Made by a program: the position numbers and the translations under genes. Below the pieces are notes generated by a model. It made no database searches. It worked only from the letters and a program-made list of their open reading frames with translations, and had not been told where the DNA came from. DNA of 64,000 nucleotides from Parabacteroides sp. PF5-9 (GTDB lineage Bacteria; Bacteroidota; Bacteroidia; Bacteroidales; Tannerellaceae): positions 62,001 through 126,000 of the forward strand of contig NZ_JARXWG010000004.1 in assembly GCF_029893105.1 (NCBI RefSeq). The letters run 5' to 3'. Shown here in pieces: positions 33,549 through 44,187 of this stretch (its first letter is position 1; the number at the start of each line of letters is the position of its first letter).

Positions 33549-33624
33549 ACAAAAAAACAGTCCGAATGATGTTTTTATAGCCTTAGGATGATGTTGAAAA
33601 AGGATGTGATTATTGCAGATTGTT

Positions 33625-36147
33625 TTATTGTATCCGGATACTCACAGAAGCCTCCTGTAAATGATCCGTATTTACTTTTACGTTAAGCGTACCTTTTTCT
33701 CCATTATTTTGAACGACTACAAGCGCTTTCCCGTTAAACAGATGTCTTTCCGGTTTTTTCAGACTGATGGAATCATTCTGATCGCCATTGTCTGTGCCGG
33801 CGATAAAGCCGTTGCCTTCGACAGAGAAACGCAGGAGTTGGTTGGCGTGCGGTACCAGATTGCCGTCTTTATCTACCGCTTCAACGGTGATGAAGGAGAG
33901 GTCGGTTCCGTCTGCCTGAATGGTCGAACGGTCGGGGGTTAATACCAAGCGATCGACCTCGCCTGCCGTATGTATCTCGCGGGTCATAATCTCTTGACCG
34001 TTTTTGCGGGATACCGCCTTCAGTGTTCCGGGAGTAAACGGTACGCGCCAGGAGACGTGGAAAGCCGTGTCGGTTTTACTTTTTGTGCCTAAACTTTTCC
34101 CGTTGAGAAATAGTTCGACCTCGTCGGCTTGGTTGTAATACGCCCAGATGTCCACTTCTTCTCCTTCCGACCAGTTCCAATGGGGGAAGAGATGAAGGGT
34201 CGTTTGCTCGGTCCATTCACTTTGATACATATAGTATACATCTTTGGGGAATCCGGCCAGATCGACCACTCCAAAGAAACTGCTGCGGCTTGGCCAGCCA
34301 TAAGGGGTTGGTTCGCCCAGGTAATCGAAACCGGTCCAAATGAATAATCCGGAGACATGGGGGAGGCGTTTTACTTCACGCCAGGTCGTTTCATGCGTTG
34401 ATCCCCAGGGTACATGACAATTGTCGTAAGCCGAACAAACATGTACCGGCAGATCGAATGGGATATCCCACCGGTCGGGTCGAATATAGGTCTGATCGGA
34501 AGGCATTTCGTAATATCCTCTGGTCATTAAACCGGAAGTCGATTCACTTACGATAAAGTTTTTACCGGGGAAATTTTCAGGAAATGGCTCGAATGATTCG
34601 TGGTGATAGTTGAAGCCATAAACATCCAGAACGTTTGCCCGGAAAAGGTGATTGCCCGGACTGACTTCATTATTCCCAGCTGTAACTACCCGGGTGGTAT
34701 CTAGTCCTTTTACAATGTTAGTAAGCGTATGGGTGATCAGCGATTGTACCGACATTGTTGTATCTTCAAGCAGTGCCGGGTCAATGGCATGCCCGGCGTT
34801 CAGGATCAGATTGGCTTCTTGCAGGCTTAATGTGTCGGCAGCTGCATGGGTCCATTGTTCGAGTACTTCATTTCCGATGCTCCACATAAAGAGCGACGCA
34901 TGATTCCGATCGCGTAAGATCTGATCTTTCAGATCGCGTTCATGCCATGCATCAAAGTATTGGGCATAATCGTAACGGGATTTGCGGCGACGCCACATAT
35001 CAAAGGTCTCATCCTGTACCAGTATGCCCATCCTGTCACAAATCGCCAGAAGCTCGGGTGCAGGTGGATTATGGCTGGTACGAATTGCATTGACGCCCAT
35101 CGCTTTCATGATTTCCATTTGTCGTTCAAGGGCACGTTCGTTGATTGCCGCTCCCAAACAACCCAGATCGTGATGCATACATACACCAAGTATTTTAGTC
35201 GGTTTCCCGTTTAAATAGAATCCCGTTTCCGGATCCCAGTGAAAACTCCTTACCCCAAAGGTAGTTTCATAGGTGTCGGTCAATTGATTGTTTACTTTCA
35301 CTTCTGTCACAGCCGTATATAAGTGTGGATTCTCCAGACTCCATAGTATGGGGTTTTTAATCGCTGTGTTTTGTTTCAATAATGTCGTTTCACCTTGAGG
35401 GAGTTGGATGGTGTTTATACATTGTGCAACAACCTGTCCGGATTGGTTTTTTATTGATGTTTTCAGTTCGGCTTCGGTTGGTTCCGCGAGGTTTTTAAGT
35501 GTTGTTTCGATATGTACCACTGCCTTTTCAACATCGATCTCGGGTGTAGTGATATAGGTACCCCAATGATCGACATGTCTTTTCCCGGTTTTCACTAACC
35601 AGACATTCCGGTAAATACCAGAGCCGGAATACCAGCGCGAATTGGGCTGCTCTGAATTATTTGCCTGTACCACCAACACATTTTCTTTTGATCCGAAATG
35701 CAGATAAGGGGTTAAATCATAACGAAAAGAGATATACCCGTTCGGACGGAATCCTAATAAATGTCCATTTATCCACACTTTGCTGTTGCAGTAAACGCCA
35801 TCGAAATCGATATAGATCATTTTCTCTTTATCGGCTTCAGCCAGTTTGAAATGTTTGCGGTACCATCCGTTTCCGCCGGGGAGTGCACCTCCTCCGGGAG
35901 TAGCAGGGTAGGAGGCCGAAAAATCAGCTTCAATACTCCAGTCGTGCGGCAGGTCTAATATACGCCAGTCTGAATCATCCAGTTCAGGCGCAGATGGTTC
36001 GGTTGGCTCTTCGATTAAAGCGAAACGCCAATCAACATTCAATAAGATGCGTTCGCGCCCTTCTCTGTTGGCCGTGTTGCAGGCCGTAGATAATCCGAGA
36101 AAAAGAGAGGCTGTAAGCGCAAATTTCAGTAATGTCACTAATTTCAT
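33625..36147 (-). CDS. Glycoside hydrolase family 2 beta-galactosidase, lipoprotein
   Basis: 840 residues; lipobox STAC (Cys23). Order: sugar-binding jelly roll (about 35-190, with RWYSGSGIYRNVWL), Ig-like domain (195-300), TIM barrel (300-600) with acid/base Glu427 in SIGNEV and nucleophile Glu535 in FIVSESTSG, then a DUF4982 domain and a further Ig-like domain at the C-terminus. Preferred substrate is a terminal beta-galactoside, though related enzymes act on beta-glucuronides. The gene stands 40 nt after the VOC-GNAT gene without a visible SusCD system. Confidence 0.93.
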   Translation of the reverse strand: MKLVTLLKFALTASLFLGLSTACNTANREGRERILLNVDWRFALIEEPTEPSAPELDDSDWRILDLPHDWSIEADFSASYPATPGGGALPGGNGWYRKHFKLAEADKEKMIYIDFDGVYCNSKVWINGHLLGFRPNGYISFRYDLTPYLHFGSKENVLVVQANNSEQPNSRWYSGSGIYRNVWLVKTGKRHVDHWGTYITTPEIDVEKAVVHIETTLKNLAEPTEAELKTSIKNQSGQVVAQCINTIQLPQGETTLLKQNTAIKNPILWSLENPHLYTAVTEVKVNNQLTDTYETTFGVRSFHWDPETGFYLNGKPTKILGVCMHHDLGCLGAAINERALERQMEIMKAMGVNAIRTSHNPPAPELLAICDRMGILVQDETFDMWRRRKSRYDYAQYFDAWHERDLKDQILRDRNHASLFMWSIGNEVLEQWTHAAADTLSLQEANLILNAGHAIDPALLEDTTMSVQSLITHTLTNIVKGLDTTRVVTAGNNEVSPGNHLFRANVLDVYGFNYHHESFEPFPENFPGKNFIVSESTSGLMTRGYYEMPSDQTYIRPDRWDIPFDLPVHVCSAYDNCHVPWGSTHETTWREVKRLPHVSGLFIWTGFDYLGEPTPYGWPSRSSFFGVVDLAGFPKDVYYMYQSEWTEQTTLHLFPHWNWSEGEEVDIWAYYNQADEVELFLNGKSLGTKSKTDTAFHVSWRVPFTPGTLKAVSRKNGQEIMTREIHTAGEVDRLVLTPDRSTIQADGTDLSFITVEAVDKDGNLVPHANQLLRFSVEGNGFIAGTDNGDQNDSISLKKPERHLFNGKALVVVQNNGEKGTLNVKVNTDHLQEASVSIRIQ

Positions 36148-36187
36148 GATTGTGGAATGTTTATGGGATGCAATTGATAAAAGTCTG

Positions 36188-37042
36188 TTAGAACGTTTCT
36201 GTCGGATCAGGGATTACTTTTTCCATAATAAGCTGATGCCGGCATTGAACCCCGTTCTCAAAAATCGGTTCTTTGTAGTGATGTACGAAGTAGTTGTATT
36301 CAACATTTTTCAGGTCAAACCCTTCCTGCTGGTAGAGCATAAATGGACCGGGAGCGGAAGTGCCGGTACGGATAATCAACCGGGTGATATATGCTGTCGC
36401 AGCCCATTGATTGGTTATGTATCGTAACAGTTTACGGGCAATTCCCCGGCGCTGAAAAGATTCGTCTACGGCCAGATTCATAATTTCAGCTGTTTTCTCT
36501 GATTGTTTTTGAACGACAATAACCCCAACTGTTTGCCCATTGAGTGTGGCAACAAAGCAGTCTGAATTTTTTAGGTATCCATCCACTTTCTCTTGCTCGG
36601 GATCTGCCAGTAGAAGTAGCGGATAAGGGTATGATGTTGCCGGTTTGATTTCGACCTCTTTATGCGCCACGATTTCGATCAGGTTGCCGTCCGGATCCAG
36701 TACGCTTCCCTCATAGAATCCGTCTCCCGTAAAGCGAGGTGTTGAGGGAATAGACAGACCTGCTTCACTGAACTTGTCGATCAGGTGATCTACCGCTTCC
36801 TTGGAACAGACCGAGAAAGCGATATGGGTAAAGCCAATACGATTGTCGGGAAAAGAGGCCGTGATATCCGTTCGTTGCATGATCTCCAATGCAATACCGT
36901 TGTCGAATGTGATGAAATACGAGGCAAATCCTTTTGTCGGATTGACATATTTCTCGTTGCTTTTTCCGTTGAACCAGGTGATGTAAAATGTTCTGGAGCG
37001 CTCCAGATCGGTAGTCCAGAGCGCGATATGTGTTAGTTGCAT
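36188..37042 (-). CDS. Fusion of a VOC (glyoxalase-like) domain and a GNAT acetyltransferase
   Basis: 284 residues, one continuous frame. Residues 1-130 form a VOC domain (MQLTHIALWTTDLERSRTFY start, GFTHIAFSV second module, VLDPDGNLIEIVAHKE end). Residues about 140-284 form a GNAT domain with the acetyl-CoA loop ESFQRRGIARKLLRYI. VOC proteins do glyoxalase, dioxygenase or drug-binding work; GNATs acetylate small molecules or proteins. Both halves look intact. It lies 6 nt after sufD, so it is probably co-transcribed with the Fe-S genes. Substrates unknown. Confidence 0.88.
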   Translation of the reverse strand: MQLTHIALWTTDLERSRTFYITWFNGKSNEKYVNPTKGFASYFITFDNGIALEIMQRTDITASFPDNRIGFTHIAFSVCSKEAVDHLIDKFSEAGLSIPSTPRFTGDGFYEGSVLDPDGNLIEIVAHKEVEIKPATSYPYPLLLLADPEQEKVDGYLKNSDCFVATLNGQTVGVIVVQKQSEKTAEIMNLAVDESFQRRGIARKLLRYITNQWAATAYITRLIIRTGTSAPGPFMLYQQEGFDLKNVEYNYFVHHYKEPIFENGVQCRHQLIMEKVIPDPTETF

Positions 37043-37048
37043 AAAAAA

Positions 37049-38392
37049 TCAATTACATATTTGGCAACCGGCACACCGGGCCAGTTCACCTCTGAATCGT
37101 TTTTCCACCAAAGCTTGCAAACGGTCTTTTAACACATCCAGGCGTACATGTTCAACGACATCTGCTGTAAAAGCCACACTGAGCAACATCCGGGCTTCTT
37201 CTTTGGGGATTCCTCTGCTCTGCATATAAAACAAGGCGTTTTCGTCGAGTTGTCCGGTAGTCATACCGTGCGAACATTTCACATCATCGGCATAGATCTC
37301 CAGTTGAGGTTTGCTATGCATTTGTGCTTCAGCAGTCATACAGAGATTGCGGTTTGTCTGATATGCTTCTGTTTTTTGGGCATCTTGTTCGACCAGTATG
37401 CGACCGCTGAATACACCGATGGCCTGATCATCCAGTACATTCTTAAACAGTTCGGTGCTTGTACAATGCGGAACAGCATGCGTAATATGACTATATGTAT
37501 CTACCTGCTGTTTTTTATCGAGCACCGACATCCCGCAAAGAGTCGTTTCCGCATTTTCTCCGTTCAGGTCTATATAGTAATTGTTTCGTGTCAATCCGTT
37601 ATTCAATGTAATGCCATTGATCAATACGTTCGAGGAGGCTTCCTGTCTAACGTGTACGGAAGAAAAGCGGGTCGTAGAGATCGTACTCTCTTCCAGGTCG
37701 TAATAGTCAAAATATGCACCTTCTGCGGCGAAAATCTCAATGACTTGTGTACTTAGGAATTGAACTTCATCAACACTGTGGTCGCAGACCAGGAGTTTGG
37801 CCTCCGAATGTGCTTCCATAATGATCAATATCCGTCGGTTGGCCATGGTATGCACATCGCTTCTGAAAATATTGATCAGTTGTATCGGACGTTCTACTTT
37901 GATGTTTTTAGGAACATAGATCACGAATCCGTCTTGAGCCAGCAATGTATTCAAGGCAATAATGCCATCTTTTTCGCTGGATGCCGCTTGGCCATAATAG
38001 CGGCCAGCTATATCGGGATGCAGTTCGGCAAACCGCTTCAACCCTCCGGCAAATACGCCTTCCGGTAGATTCCCTTTGGGTTGTCCTCCTTCGTAAAAGG
38101 AATCGTTTACAATAAAGTAGAGCGATGTGCTTAGATTGGGCACATCACACCTGAACACATCGTAGGGATTAACTGGTATATCGACACGGTTAATATTAAT
38201 GCCGTAATCCGTATTAAATGCTTGTGCGACATCGGTGTATTTATAATCTTCGTTTTTAGAGGTCGGAAAACCAAGTTGTTCGAAGTCGGTGAGCGCTTTA
38301 TCTCTTAATGCATTCATAATAGGTGCACTATGACGACAGACCAGGTCTTTGTGTTTGTTGTAGAGATCAATATATTGTTGTTCTGCTTTCAT
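37049..38392 (-). CDS. sufD: Fe-S cluster assembly scaffold subunit SufD
   Basis: 447 residues. The right-handed beta-helix core with the C-terminal SufBD signature (KPQLEIYADDVKCSHGMTTG, then FYMQSRGIPKEEARMLL) is plain. SufD pairs with SufB and SufC to build Fe-S clusters. Order is sufB-sufC-sufD as usual in Bacteroidetes; no sufS or sufE in the window downstream, where the VOC-GNAT gene stands instead. The 76-nt spacer to sufC holds a perfect AT-rich inverted repeat. Confidence 0.95.
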   Translation of the reverse strand: MKAEQQYIDLYNKHKDLVCRHSAPIMNALRDKALTDFEQLGFPTSKNEDYKYTDVAQAFNTDYGININRVDIPVNPYDVFRCDVPNLSTSLYFIVNDSFYEGGQPKGNLPEGVFAGGLKRFAELHPDIAGRYYGQAASSEKDGIIALNTLLAQDGFVIYVPKNIKVERPIQLINIFRSDVHTMANRRILIIMEAHSEAKLLVCDHSVDEVQFLSTQVIEIFAAEGAYFDYYDLEESTISTTRFSSVHVRQEASSNVLINGITLNNGLTRNNYYIDLNGENAETTLCGMSVLDKKQQVDTYSHITHAVPHCTSTELFKNVLDDQAIGVFSGRILVEQDAQKTEAYQTNRNLCMTAEAQMHSKPQLEIYADDVKCSHGMTTGQLDENALFYMQSRGIPKEEARMLLSVAFTADVVEHVRLDVLKDRLQALVEKRFRGELARCAGCQICN

Positions 38393-38413
38393 GTTTCTTA
38401 ATGATTAATTATG

Positions 38414-38466
38414 AATGTTTAATGATTAATTGTCTAATGATCAACGTTTTTTAATCATTAAACATT
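38414..38466. repeat. AT-rich perfect inverted repeat in the sufC-sufD spacer
   Basis: AATGTTTAATGATTAA (38414-38429) pairs with TTAATCATTAAACATT (38451-38466), a 16-bp stem with a 21-nt loop. The sufB-sufC spacer (39225-39315) holds a similar but imperfect pair made of the same TTAATGATTAA words. Confidence 0.75.
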
Positions 38467-38468
38467 AA

Positions 38469-39224
38469 TCATTCATTATCGTTTTCTTTCAGCCAATCAT
38501 ACCCTTTTTCTTCTAACTCCAGAGCAAGTTCCGGACCGGCTGATTTGACAATACGGCCTTTGTAAAGGACATGGACAATATCGGGTTTGATGTAATCCAA
38601 TAAGCGTTGGTAATGTGTAATAACGATAGCTGCATTCTGAGGGGTTTTCAATTGATTTACCCCGTTGGCAACGATCCGGAGTGCATCGATGTCGAGGCCG
38701 CTATCTGTTTCATCGAGAATGGCTAACGTCGGTTCCAGCATCGCCATCTGAAAAATTTCATTCCGTTTTTTTTCTCCTCCCGAAAAACCTTCATTCACGC
38801 TGCGACTGGCCAGTTTATTGTCCATTTCGACGATGGCACGTTTTTCGCGCATCAACTTCAGGAAATCGGTTGCTGACAGTGGAGGAAGGTTTTTATATTT
38901 GCGGTGTTCGTTTAATGCCGCACGCATAAAATTAACCATACTGACTCCGGGAATCTCTACCGGATACTGAAAGCTGAGGAAAATACCTTCACGGCTTCGC
39001 TCTTCCGGTTCCAGTTCCAACAGATTTTTTCCTTGATACCAGACTTCTCCTTCGGTGACTTCGAAGGCCGGATTGCCAACTAATACACTACTTAACGTAC
39101 TTTTTCCGGACCCATTTGGTCCCATGATCGCATGGATTTCACCTGCTTTAACGGTGAGGTCGATCCCTTTCAATATCTCTTTGCCATTGATGGTGGCGTG
39201 TAAATTCTTTATATCTAATAACAT
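38469..39224 (-). CDS. sufC: Fe-S cluster assembly ATPase SufC
   Basis: 251 residues. Walker A GPNGSGKSTL (residues 35-44), signature EGFSGGEKKRNEI, Walker B LAILDETDSGLDIDAL, switch His in VITHYQRLL; the ERSREGIFLSFQYP loop is typical of SufC. It binds SufB and SufD in the SufBC2D complex and drives cluster assembly by ATP hydrolysis. Confidence 0.97.
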   Translation of the reverse strand: MLLDIKNLHATINGKEILKGIDLTVKAGEIHAIMGPNGSGKSTLSSVLVGNPAFEVTEGEVWYQGKNLLELEPEERSREGIFLSFQYPVEIPGVSMVNFMRAALNEHRKYKNLPPLSATDFLKLMREKRAIVEMDNKLASRSVNEGFSGGEKKRNEIFQMAMLEPTLAILDETDSGLDIDALRIVANGVNQLKTPQNAAIVITHYQRLLDYIKPDIVHVLYKGRIVKSAGPELALELEEKGYDWLKENDNE

Positions 39225-39315
39225 GTTATGTAATTGTTAATGTTTAATGATTAATGATTAATCCCTTTTTTGTAATCAACCATTAACCATTCATCATTCA
39301 TAATTAAACATTATT

Positions 39316-40791
39316 TTATCCGACGCTTCCTTCTAAGGAAATACTCAGGAGTTTTTGCGCTTCAACAGCAAACTCCATAGGGAGCTTGTTCATGACTTCT
39401 TTGGCGTAACCGTTGACAATCAGACCAACGGCCTCTTCTACAGAGATTCCTCGTTGTTGGCAGTAGAACAGTTGCTCTTCGCTGATTTTGCTGGTTGTTG
39501 CTTCATGTTCAACGATAGCCGTCTCGTTTTGTATATCGACATACGGAAAAGTATGCGCACCACTGGTTGAACTTAATAAAAGGCTGTCGCATTGGCTATG
39601 GTTACGGGCGCCCGTTGCGCGTGAAGCGACTTTCACCAATCCGCGATAACTGTTTTGACTATGTCCGGCTGAAATTCCTTTGGAAACGATTGTACTTCTG
39701 GTATTCTTCCCTAAATGGATCATTTTGGTTCCGGTGTCGGCCTGCTGGTAGTTATTGGTCACAGCAACGGAGTAGAACTCCCCAACAGAGTTGTCTCCGG
39801 CAAGTATACAGCTTGGATATTTCCAGGTGACGGCAGAACCGGTCTCTACTTGTGTCCACGAAATTTTACTTCCTTCTCCTTTACATAATCCGCGTTTGGT
39901 CACGAAGTTGTATATACCTCCTTTTCCCTCTTTGTCTCCGGGGTACCAGTTCTGAACGGTCGAGTATTTGACCTCGGCACGTTCCATGGCAATGATTTCT
40001 ACGATAGCAGCATGCAGTTGGTTCTCATCACGCATAGGTGCTGTACATCCTTCCAGATAACTCACATACGATTCATCATCGGCCACAATCAAAGTCCGTT
40101 CGAATTGTCCCGTATTGGCCGCATTGATGCGGAAATAGGTGCTTAATTCCATCGGTGCCCGGACTCCTTTGGGGATATACACAAAAGAACCGTCGGAAAA
40201 GACAGCCGAGTTGAGAGCGGCAAAAAAGTTGTCGCGGTAGCTGACAACACTTCCCATATATTTTTGTACCAGATCGGGATAATTCTGAACAGCTTCACTG
40301 AATGAACAGAAGATAATCCCTTTTTCGGCCAGTACCTCTTTGAAGGTTGTTTTTACGGATACACTATCCATCACAGCATCTACAGCCATTCCTGCCAGTT
40401 GTGCCCGTTCATGTAATGGGATGCCCAATTTATCAAATGTTTTTAATAACTCAGGGTCTACCTCGTCCATACTTTTGGGTCCCTCTTTCTTTTTAGGAGC
40501 AGCATAATAAATGATCTCCTGATAATCAATAGGGGGAATGTCGAGATGTGCCCATGTGGGCATTTCCAGTGTTTGCCAATGACGAAAGGCGTTTAGTCTG
40601 AATTCAAGCAGCCAGTCCGGTTCATTCTTTTTGGCAGATATGATACGGACAGTCTGTTCATCCAATCCGCGGCGAATAGTTTCCGTTTCGATATCAGTAA
40701 CAAAACCGTATTTATAATCATTCGTTGTTACTTCGTTAATAATGGCATTTGAGTCTTGCATAGTTATACTTTGTTCTACTGAGTCGCTCAT
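39316..40791 (-). CDS. sufB: Fe-S cluster assembly scaffold SufB
   Basis: 491 residues. The segments [37 protein letters not shown] and the C-terminal [20 protein letters not shown] are SufB hallmarks. It is the scaffold on which new clusters form. The ATG at 40791 overlaps the cvpA stop by 4 nt (ATGA), which means translational coupling to the gene before it. A second in-frame ATG 10 codons later (MQDSNAI) is possible. It is followed by sufC after a 91-nt spacer rich in TTAATGATTAAT words. Confidence 0.96.
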   Translation of the reverse strand: MSDSVEQSITMQDSNAIINEVTTNDYKYGFVTDIETETIRRGLDEQTVRIISAKKNEPDWLLEFRLNAFRHWQTLEMPTWAHLDIPPIDYQEIIYYAAPKKKEGPKSMDEVDPELLKTFDKLGIPLHERAQLAGMAVDAVMDSVSVKTTFKEVLAEKGIIFCSFSEAVQNYPDLVQKYMGSVVSYRDNFFAALNSAVFSDGSFVYIPKGVRAPMELSTYFRINAANTGQFERTLIVADDESYVSYLEGCTAPMRDENQLHAAIVEIIAMERAEVKYSTVQNWYPGDKEGKGGIYNFVTKRGLCKGEGSKISWTQVETGSAVTWKYPSCILAGDNSVGEFYSVAVTNNYQQADTGTKMIHLGKNTRSTIVSKGISAGHSQNSYRGLVKVASRATGARNHSQCDSLLLSSTSGAHTFPYVDIQNETAIVEHEATTSKISEEQLFYCQQRGISVEEAVGLIVNGYAKEVMNKLPMEFAVEAQKLLSISLEGSVG

Positions 40792-41279
40792 TCTCCTAAT
40801 GCGAATAAGTTATGGGGAAAAACAGTCGGTATAATCTCTTTTATCGGATAATAGAGGCGTGATTCCATTTTCGTATGCATAGGGATCAATGTAGAACTCG
40901 TATCTATCAGCTCGAATAAATTGAAACAGAGGCTGGCGAAAAGGGCCATGACGATAACCCCAAAAAAAGCGCCTGCCAGATGGTTCAATACACTCAAGGG
41001 AGTCGCACCGATCACTCGGTGAATAATTTCTCCGGCTACTAATATTACGGTAATCACGATGATGAATCCGAGTATATAACTAATAATGGACACCCAGCTT
41101 TCGGAGAACCAATCTAAAGCGATGATATATCCTTTTAGCCAGGCTGCCGCTTTCCCACATAAGATAATCCCAATGATCAGGGCAATAAGCGAAATAACCT
41201 GTTTGATGATTCCATCAAACAGGCCTTTCATTAATCCTATTACTGCCAGACACAATAATATGATGTCTAACCAGTTCAT
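40788..41279 (-). CDS. CvpA family membrane protein
   Basis: 163 residues with four membrane helices; [20 protein letters not shown] is the CvpA (colicin V production) family start, followed by the GxxxG-rich second helix. Homologues help biofilm formation and envelope stability; the mechanism is unclear. It stands between infB (2-nt gap) and sufB (4-nt overlap) in one long operon. Confidence 0.88.
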   Translation of the reverse strand: MNWLDIILLCLAVIGLMKGLFDGIIKQVISLIALIIGIILCGKAAAWLKGYIIALDWFSESWVSIISYILGFIIVITVILVAGEIIHRVIGATPLSVLNHLAGAFFGVIVMALFASLCFNLFELIDTSSTLIPMHTKMESRLYYPIKEIIPTVFPHNLFALGE

Positions 41280-41281
41280 AT

Positions 41282-44167
41282 TTATAGTGTTTTCTTGATT
41301 TCCGTTTCTTCGTATGCTTCAATAATATCGCCGACCTGAATATCGTTGAAATTTTTGATATTCAAACCACAATCTTGTCCGGATACGACCTCTTTCGCAT
41401 CATCTTTAAAACGTTTCAGCGATTCCAGTTCTCCTGAATGGATCACGATACCGTCGCGGATCAGGCGCACTTTATTGGTACGTTTGATTTTACCTTCCCG
41501 TACCATACATCCGGCAATTGTTCCGACTTTGGTAATCTTGAATACCTGAAGTACTTCCACATTGGCAGTAATCTCTTCCCTGATTTCCGGAGAGAGCATC
41601 CCTTCCATTGCACTTTTCACCTCTTCAATCGCATCGTAGATGATCGAATACAGACGGATTTCAACTCCGTCCTTTTCTGCATTTCTACGTGCAGCCACTG
41701 AAGGACGTACCTGGAATCCGATGATAATTGCATTGGAAGCAGCGGCAAGCACCACATCCGATTCGGAGATTTGTCCGACAGCTTTGTGAATCACATTGAC
41801 CTGGATCTCTTCGGTCGACAAGCGAATCAAAGAATCCGATAATGCTTCCACAGAACCGTCAACGTCACCTTTAACAATCACATTCAATTCCTGGAAATTT
41901 CCAACAGCAATACGGCGGCCGATATCGTCGAGCGTCAACATCTTTTGAGTACGCAGTCCGAGTTCGCGTTGCAATTGTTCACGACGTGTAGCAATTTCGC
42001 GAGCCTCCTGATCTGTTTCCAATACATTAAACGTATCACCGGCCTGAGGCGCTCCGTTGAGACCGAGAATAAGTACCGGTTCGGACGGTCCCGCCTTTTC
42101 AACCCGTTGATTACGTTCGTTGAACATCGCTTTGATGCGGCCGTAATGTGTTCCGGCCAGTACGATATCACCCATTTTCAAGGTGCCGTTTTCTACCAGT
42201 ATCGTAGAGACATATCCACGTCCTTTATCCAGTGTCGATTCAATGATCGAGCCGACAGCCCGTTTTTGAGGATTGGCTTTGAGATCGAGTAGATCAGCTT
42301 CGAGTAATACTTTCTCCAATAACTCCTCTACGCCGACTCCTTTTTTAGCCGATATTTCCTGACTTTGATACTTACCACCCCAATCTTCAACGAGGTAGTT
42401 CATATTGGCCAGTTCCTCTTTAATCTTCTCCGGATTGGCACTTGGTTTGTCGATCTTATTGATCGCAAATACAATAGGAACACCTGCTGCCGAGGCATGA
42501 TTGATCGCTTCGATCGTTTGTGGCATCACATTGTCGTCTGCTGCTACTATAATGATCGCGAGATCGGTCACTTTGGCTCCACGTGCACGCATCGCCGTAA
42601 AGGCTTCGTGACCTGGGGTGTCGAGGAAGGTGATACGTCTGCCGCTGGATAGTTTTACGTTATATGCTCCGATATGCTGCGTGATACCTCCGGCTTCACC
42701 GGCGATCACATTGGCATTACGGATGTTGTCGAGTAATGATGTTTTACCATGGTCGACATGTCCCATAACTGTTACAATCGGCGGACGTGCTATCCAATCT
42801 TCTTCATTATCTATTTCGTCGTCTTTGATCGCTTCGACAACCTCTGCACTGACATATTCGGTTTTAAAACCGAACTCATCTGCTACAATATTAATTGTCT
42901 CTGCATCCAGACGCTGATTGATCGAAACCATGATGCCTATACTCATACAGGTCGCAATAACCTGTGTGACCGGAACGTTCATCATATTGGCCAAGTCATT
43001 AGCCGTAACGAATTCGGTCAGTTTAAGTACTTTGCTTTCCTGTTCTTCCTGAGCGAGTAATTCATTTTCGCGTTTGACTGCAGCATCACGTTTATCCCGG
43101 CGATATTTAGCACCTTTCCCTTTATTTCCTTTATTGGTCAGACGCGCTAACGTCTCTTTAATTTGCTTTTGAACATCCTCATCGCTGACTTCGGCTTTCA
43201 CCGGTTTTTTCAGACGCGACTTCCGGTTGTCATCTCTGTTGGCGGCCGGACGCTGGATGTTTGTACCAGGTGTATTATTGATGTCGATACGATCTTTTTT
43301 GATCCGTTTCCGTTTTTTCTTGGCATCTCCATCTCCGCCAGCAGCAGGAGTGGTCGAAGATTGTCCGTCTTGTTTCCCTGCAGGATGGCTTTTAAACGGT
43401 CCGCCTTGTCCGGCCGGTTTACTGCCGGTCTGTTTATTTTTTTCGTCACGTTCTTTACGCTTCTCTTCTTTGGTCTTTTTCTTAGGCCTTGTCGACTGGT
43501 TGATTGAGGTCAGGTCTATCTTACCGGTCACCTTTATATGCGATTCGAACTTTGGCGTTTTTAAACGAAATGGCGTATCATCCTGACGCTCTTCTGCGGT
43601 CACTACTTCTTCTGTCGTTGTCGTTGATTTTGAAGTCTCTGTTTCAGGTTTTTCAGCCTCAATAGTTGCTTTCACTTTAGGACTTTCTGCTATATTAATG
43701 TTTGCTTTATCTTCTTCTTTCGGAGCAGGTTTTTGTATGGCCGGCTCTTCGGAAACAGGCTTAACCTTGTCGATTTTCTTTTCGACAGGTTGAATCACCT
43801 CAGGTTCTTTCTTTTCTTCAACAACAACTTCTTCTTCCTGGATTTTTTTAGGCTGCTCATCTAAGTCGATATGGCCTTTTGTTATGATTTTAGGTTTAAG
43901 ATCTTCCGGTATTTCCGTTTTGATCTCTTCCTTTTTTTCAGATTTAGGCTGAACAGGTTCTTTTTTAGGAGGGGCTGGGGATGTGATCTGACGGTCTTTT
44001 TCCGGTAGATCTTTCCCAAACTCTTTTACGAGCAAAGCATACTCTTCATCACTGATCCGCGTATTGGGATTATCCTCAATCGTGTGACCGTTTTTGTGCA
44101 GAAACTCAACAACGGTGTTGATCCCTACGTTTAATTTTCGTTGTACTTGTATTAATTTAATAGGCAT
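41282..44167 (-). CDS. infB: Translation initiation factor IF-2
   Basis: 961 residues. A long low-complexity N-terminal region rich in Lys, Glu and Pro (about 55-370) follows the small IF2_N domain ([20 protein letters not shown]). The GTPase domain shows [30 protein letters not shown] and NKIDKP. Domains II, III and C2, which bind initiator tRNA, follow. The N-terminal size is normal for Bacteroidetes. 20 nt after nusA in the rimP-nusA-infB operon. Confidence 0.97.
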   Translation of the reverse strand: MPIKLIQVQRKLNVGINTVVEFLHKNGHTIEDNPNTRISDEEYALLVKEFGKDLPEKDRQITSPAPPKKEPVQPKSEKKEEIKTEIPEDLKPKIITKGHIDLDEQPKKIQEEEVVVEEKKEPEVIQPVEKKIDKVKPVSEEPAIQKPAPKEEDKANINIAESPKVKATIEAEKPETETSKSTTTTEEVVTAEERQDDTPFRLKTPKFESHIKVTGKIDLTSINQSTRPKKKTKEEKRKERDEKNKQTGSKPAGQGGPFKSHPAGKQDGQSSTTPAAGGDGDAKKKRKRIKKDRIDINNTPGTNIQRPAANRDDNRKSRLKKPVKAEVSDEDVQKQIKETLARLTNKGNKGKGAKYRRDKRDAAVKRENELLAQEEQESKVLKLTEFVTANDLANMMNVPVTQVIATCMSIGIMVSINQRLDAETINIVADEFGFKTEYVSAEVVEAIKDDEIDNEEDWIARPPIVTVMGHVDHGKTSLLDNIRNANVIAGEAGGITQHIGAYNVKLSSGRRITFLDTPGHEAFTAMRARGAKVTDLAIIIVAADDNVMPQTIEAINHASAAGVPIVFAINKIDKPSANPEKIKEELANMNYLVEDWGGKYQSQEISAKKGVGVEELLEKVLLEADLLDLKANPQKRAVGSIIESTLDKGRGYVSTILVENGTLKMGDIVLAGTHYGRIKAMFNERNQRVEKAGPSEPVLILGLNGAPQAGDTFNVLETDQEAREIATRREQLQRELGLRTQKMLTLDDIGRRIAVGNFQELNVIVKGDVDGSVEALSDSLIRLSTEEIQVNVIHKAVGQISESDVVLAAASNAIIIGFQVRPSVAARRNAEKDGVEIRLYSIIYDAIEEVKSAMEGMLSPEIREEITANVEVLQVFKITKVGTIAGCMVREGKIKRTNKVRLIRDGIVIHSGELESLKRFKDDAKEVVSGQDCGLNIKNFNDIQVGDIIEAYEETEIKKTL

Positions 44168-44187
44168 ATCTAACTTTGTCGTAATAC

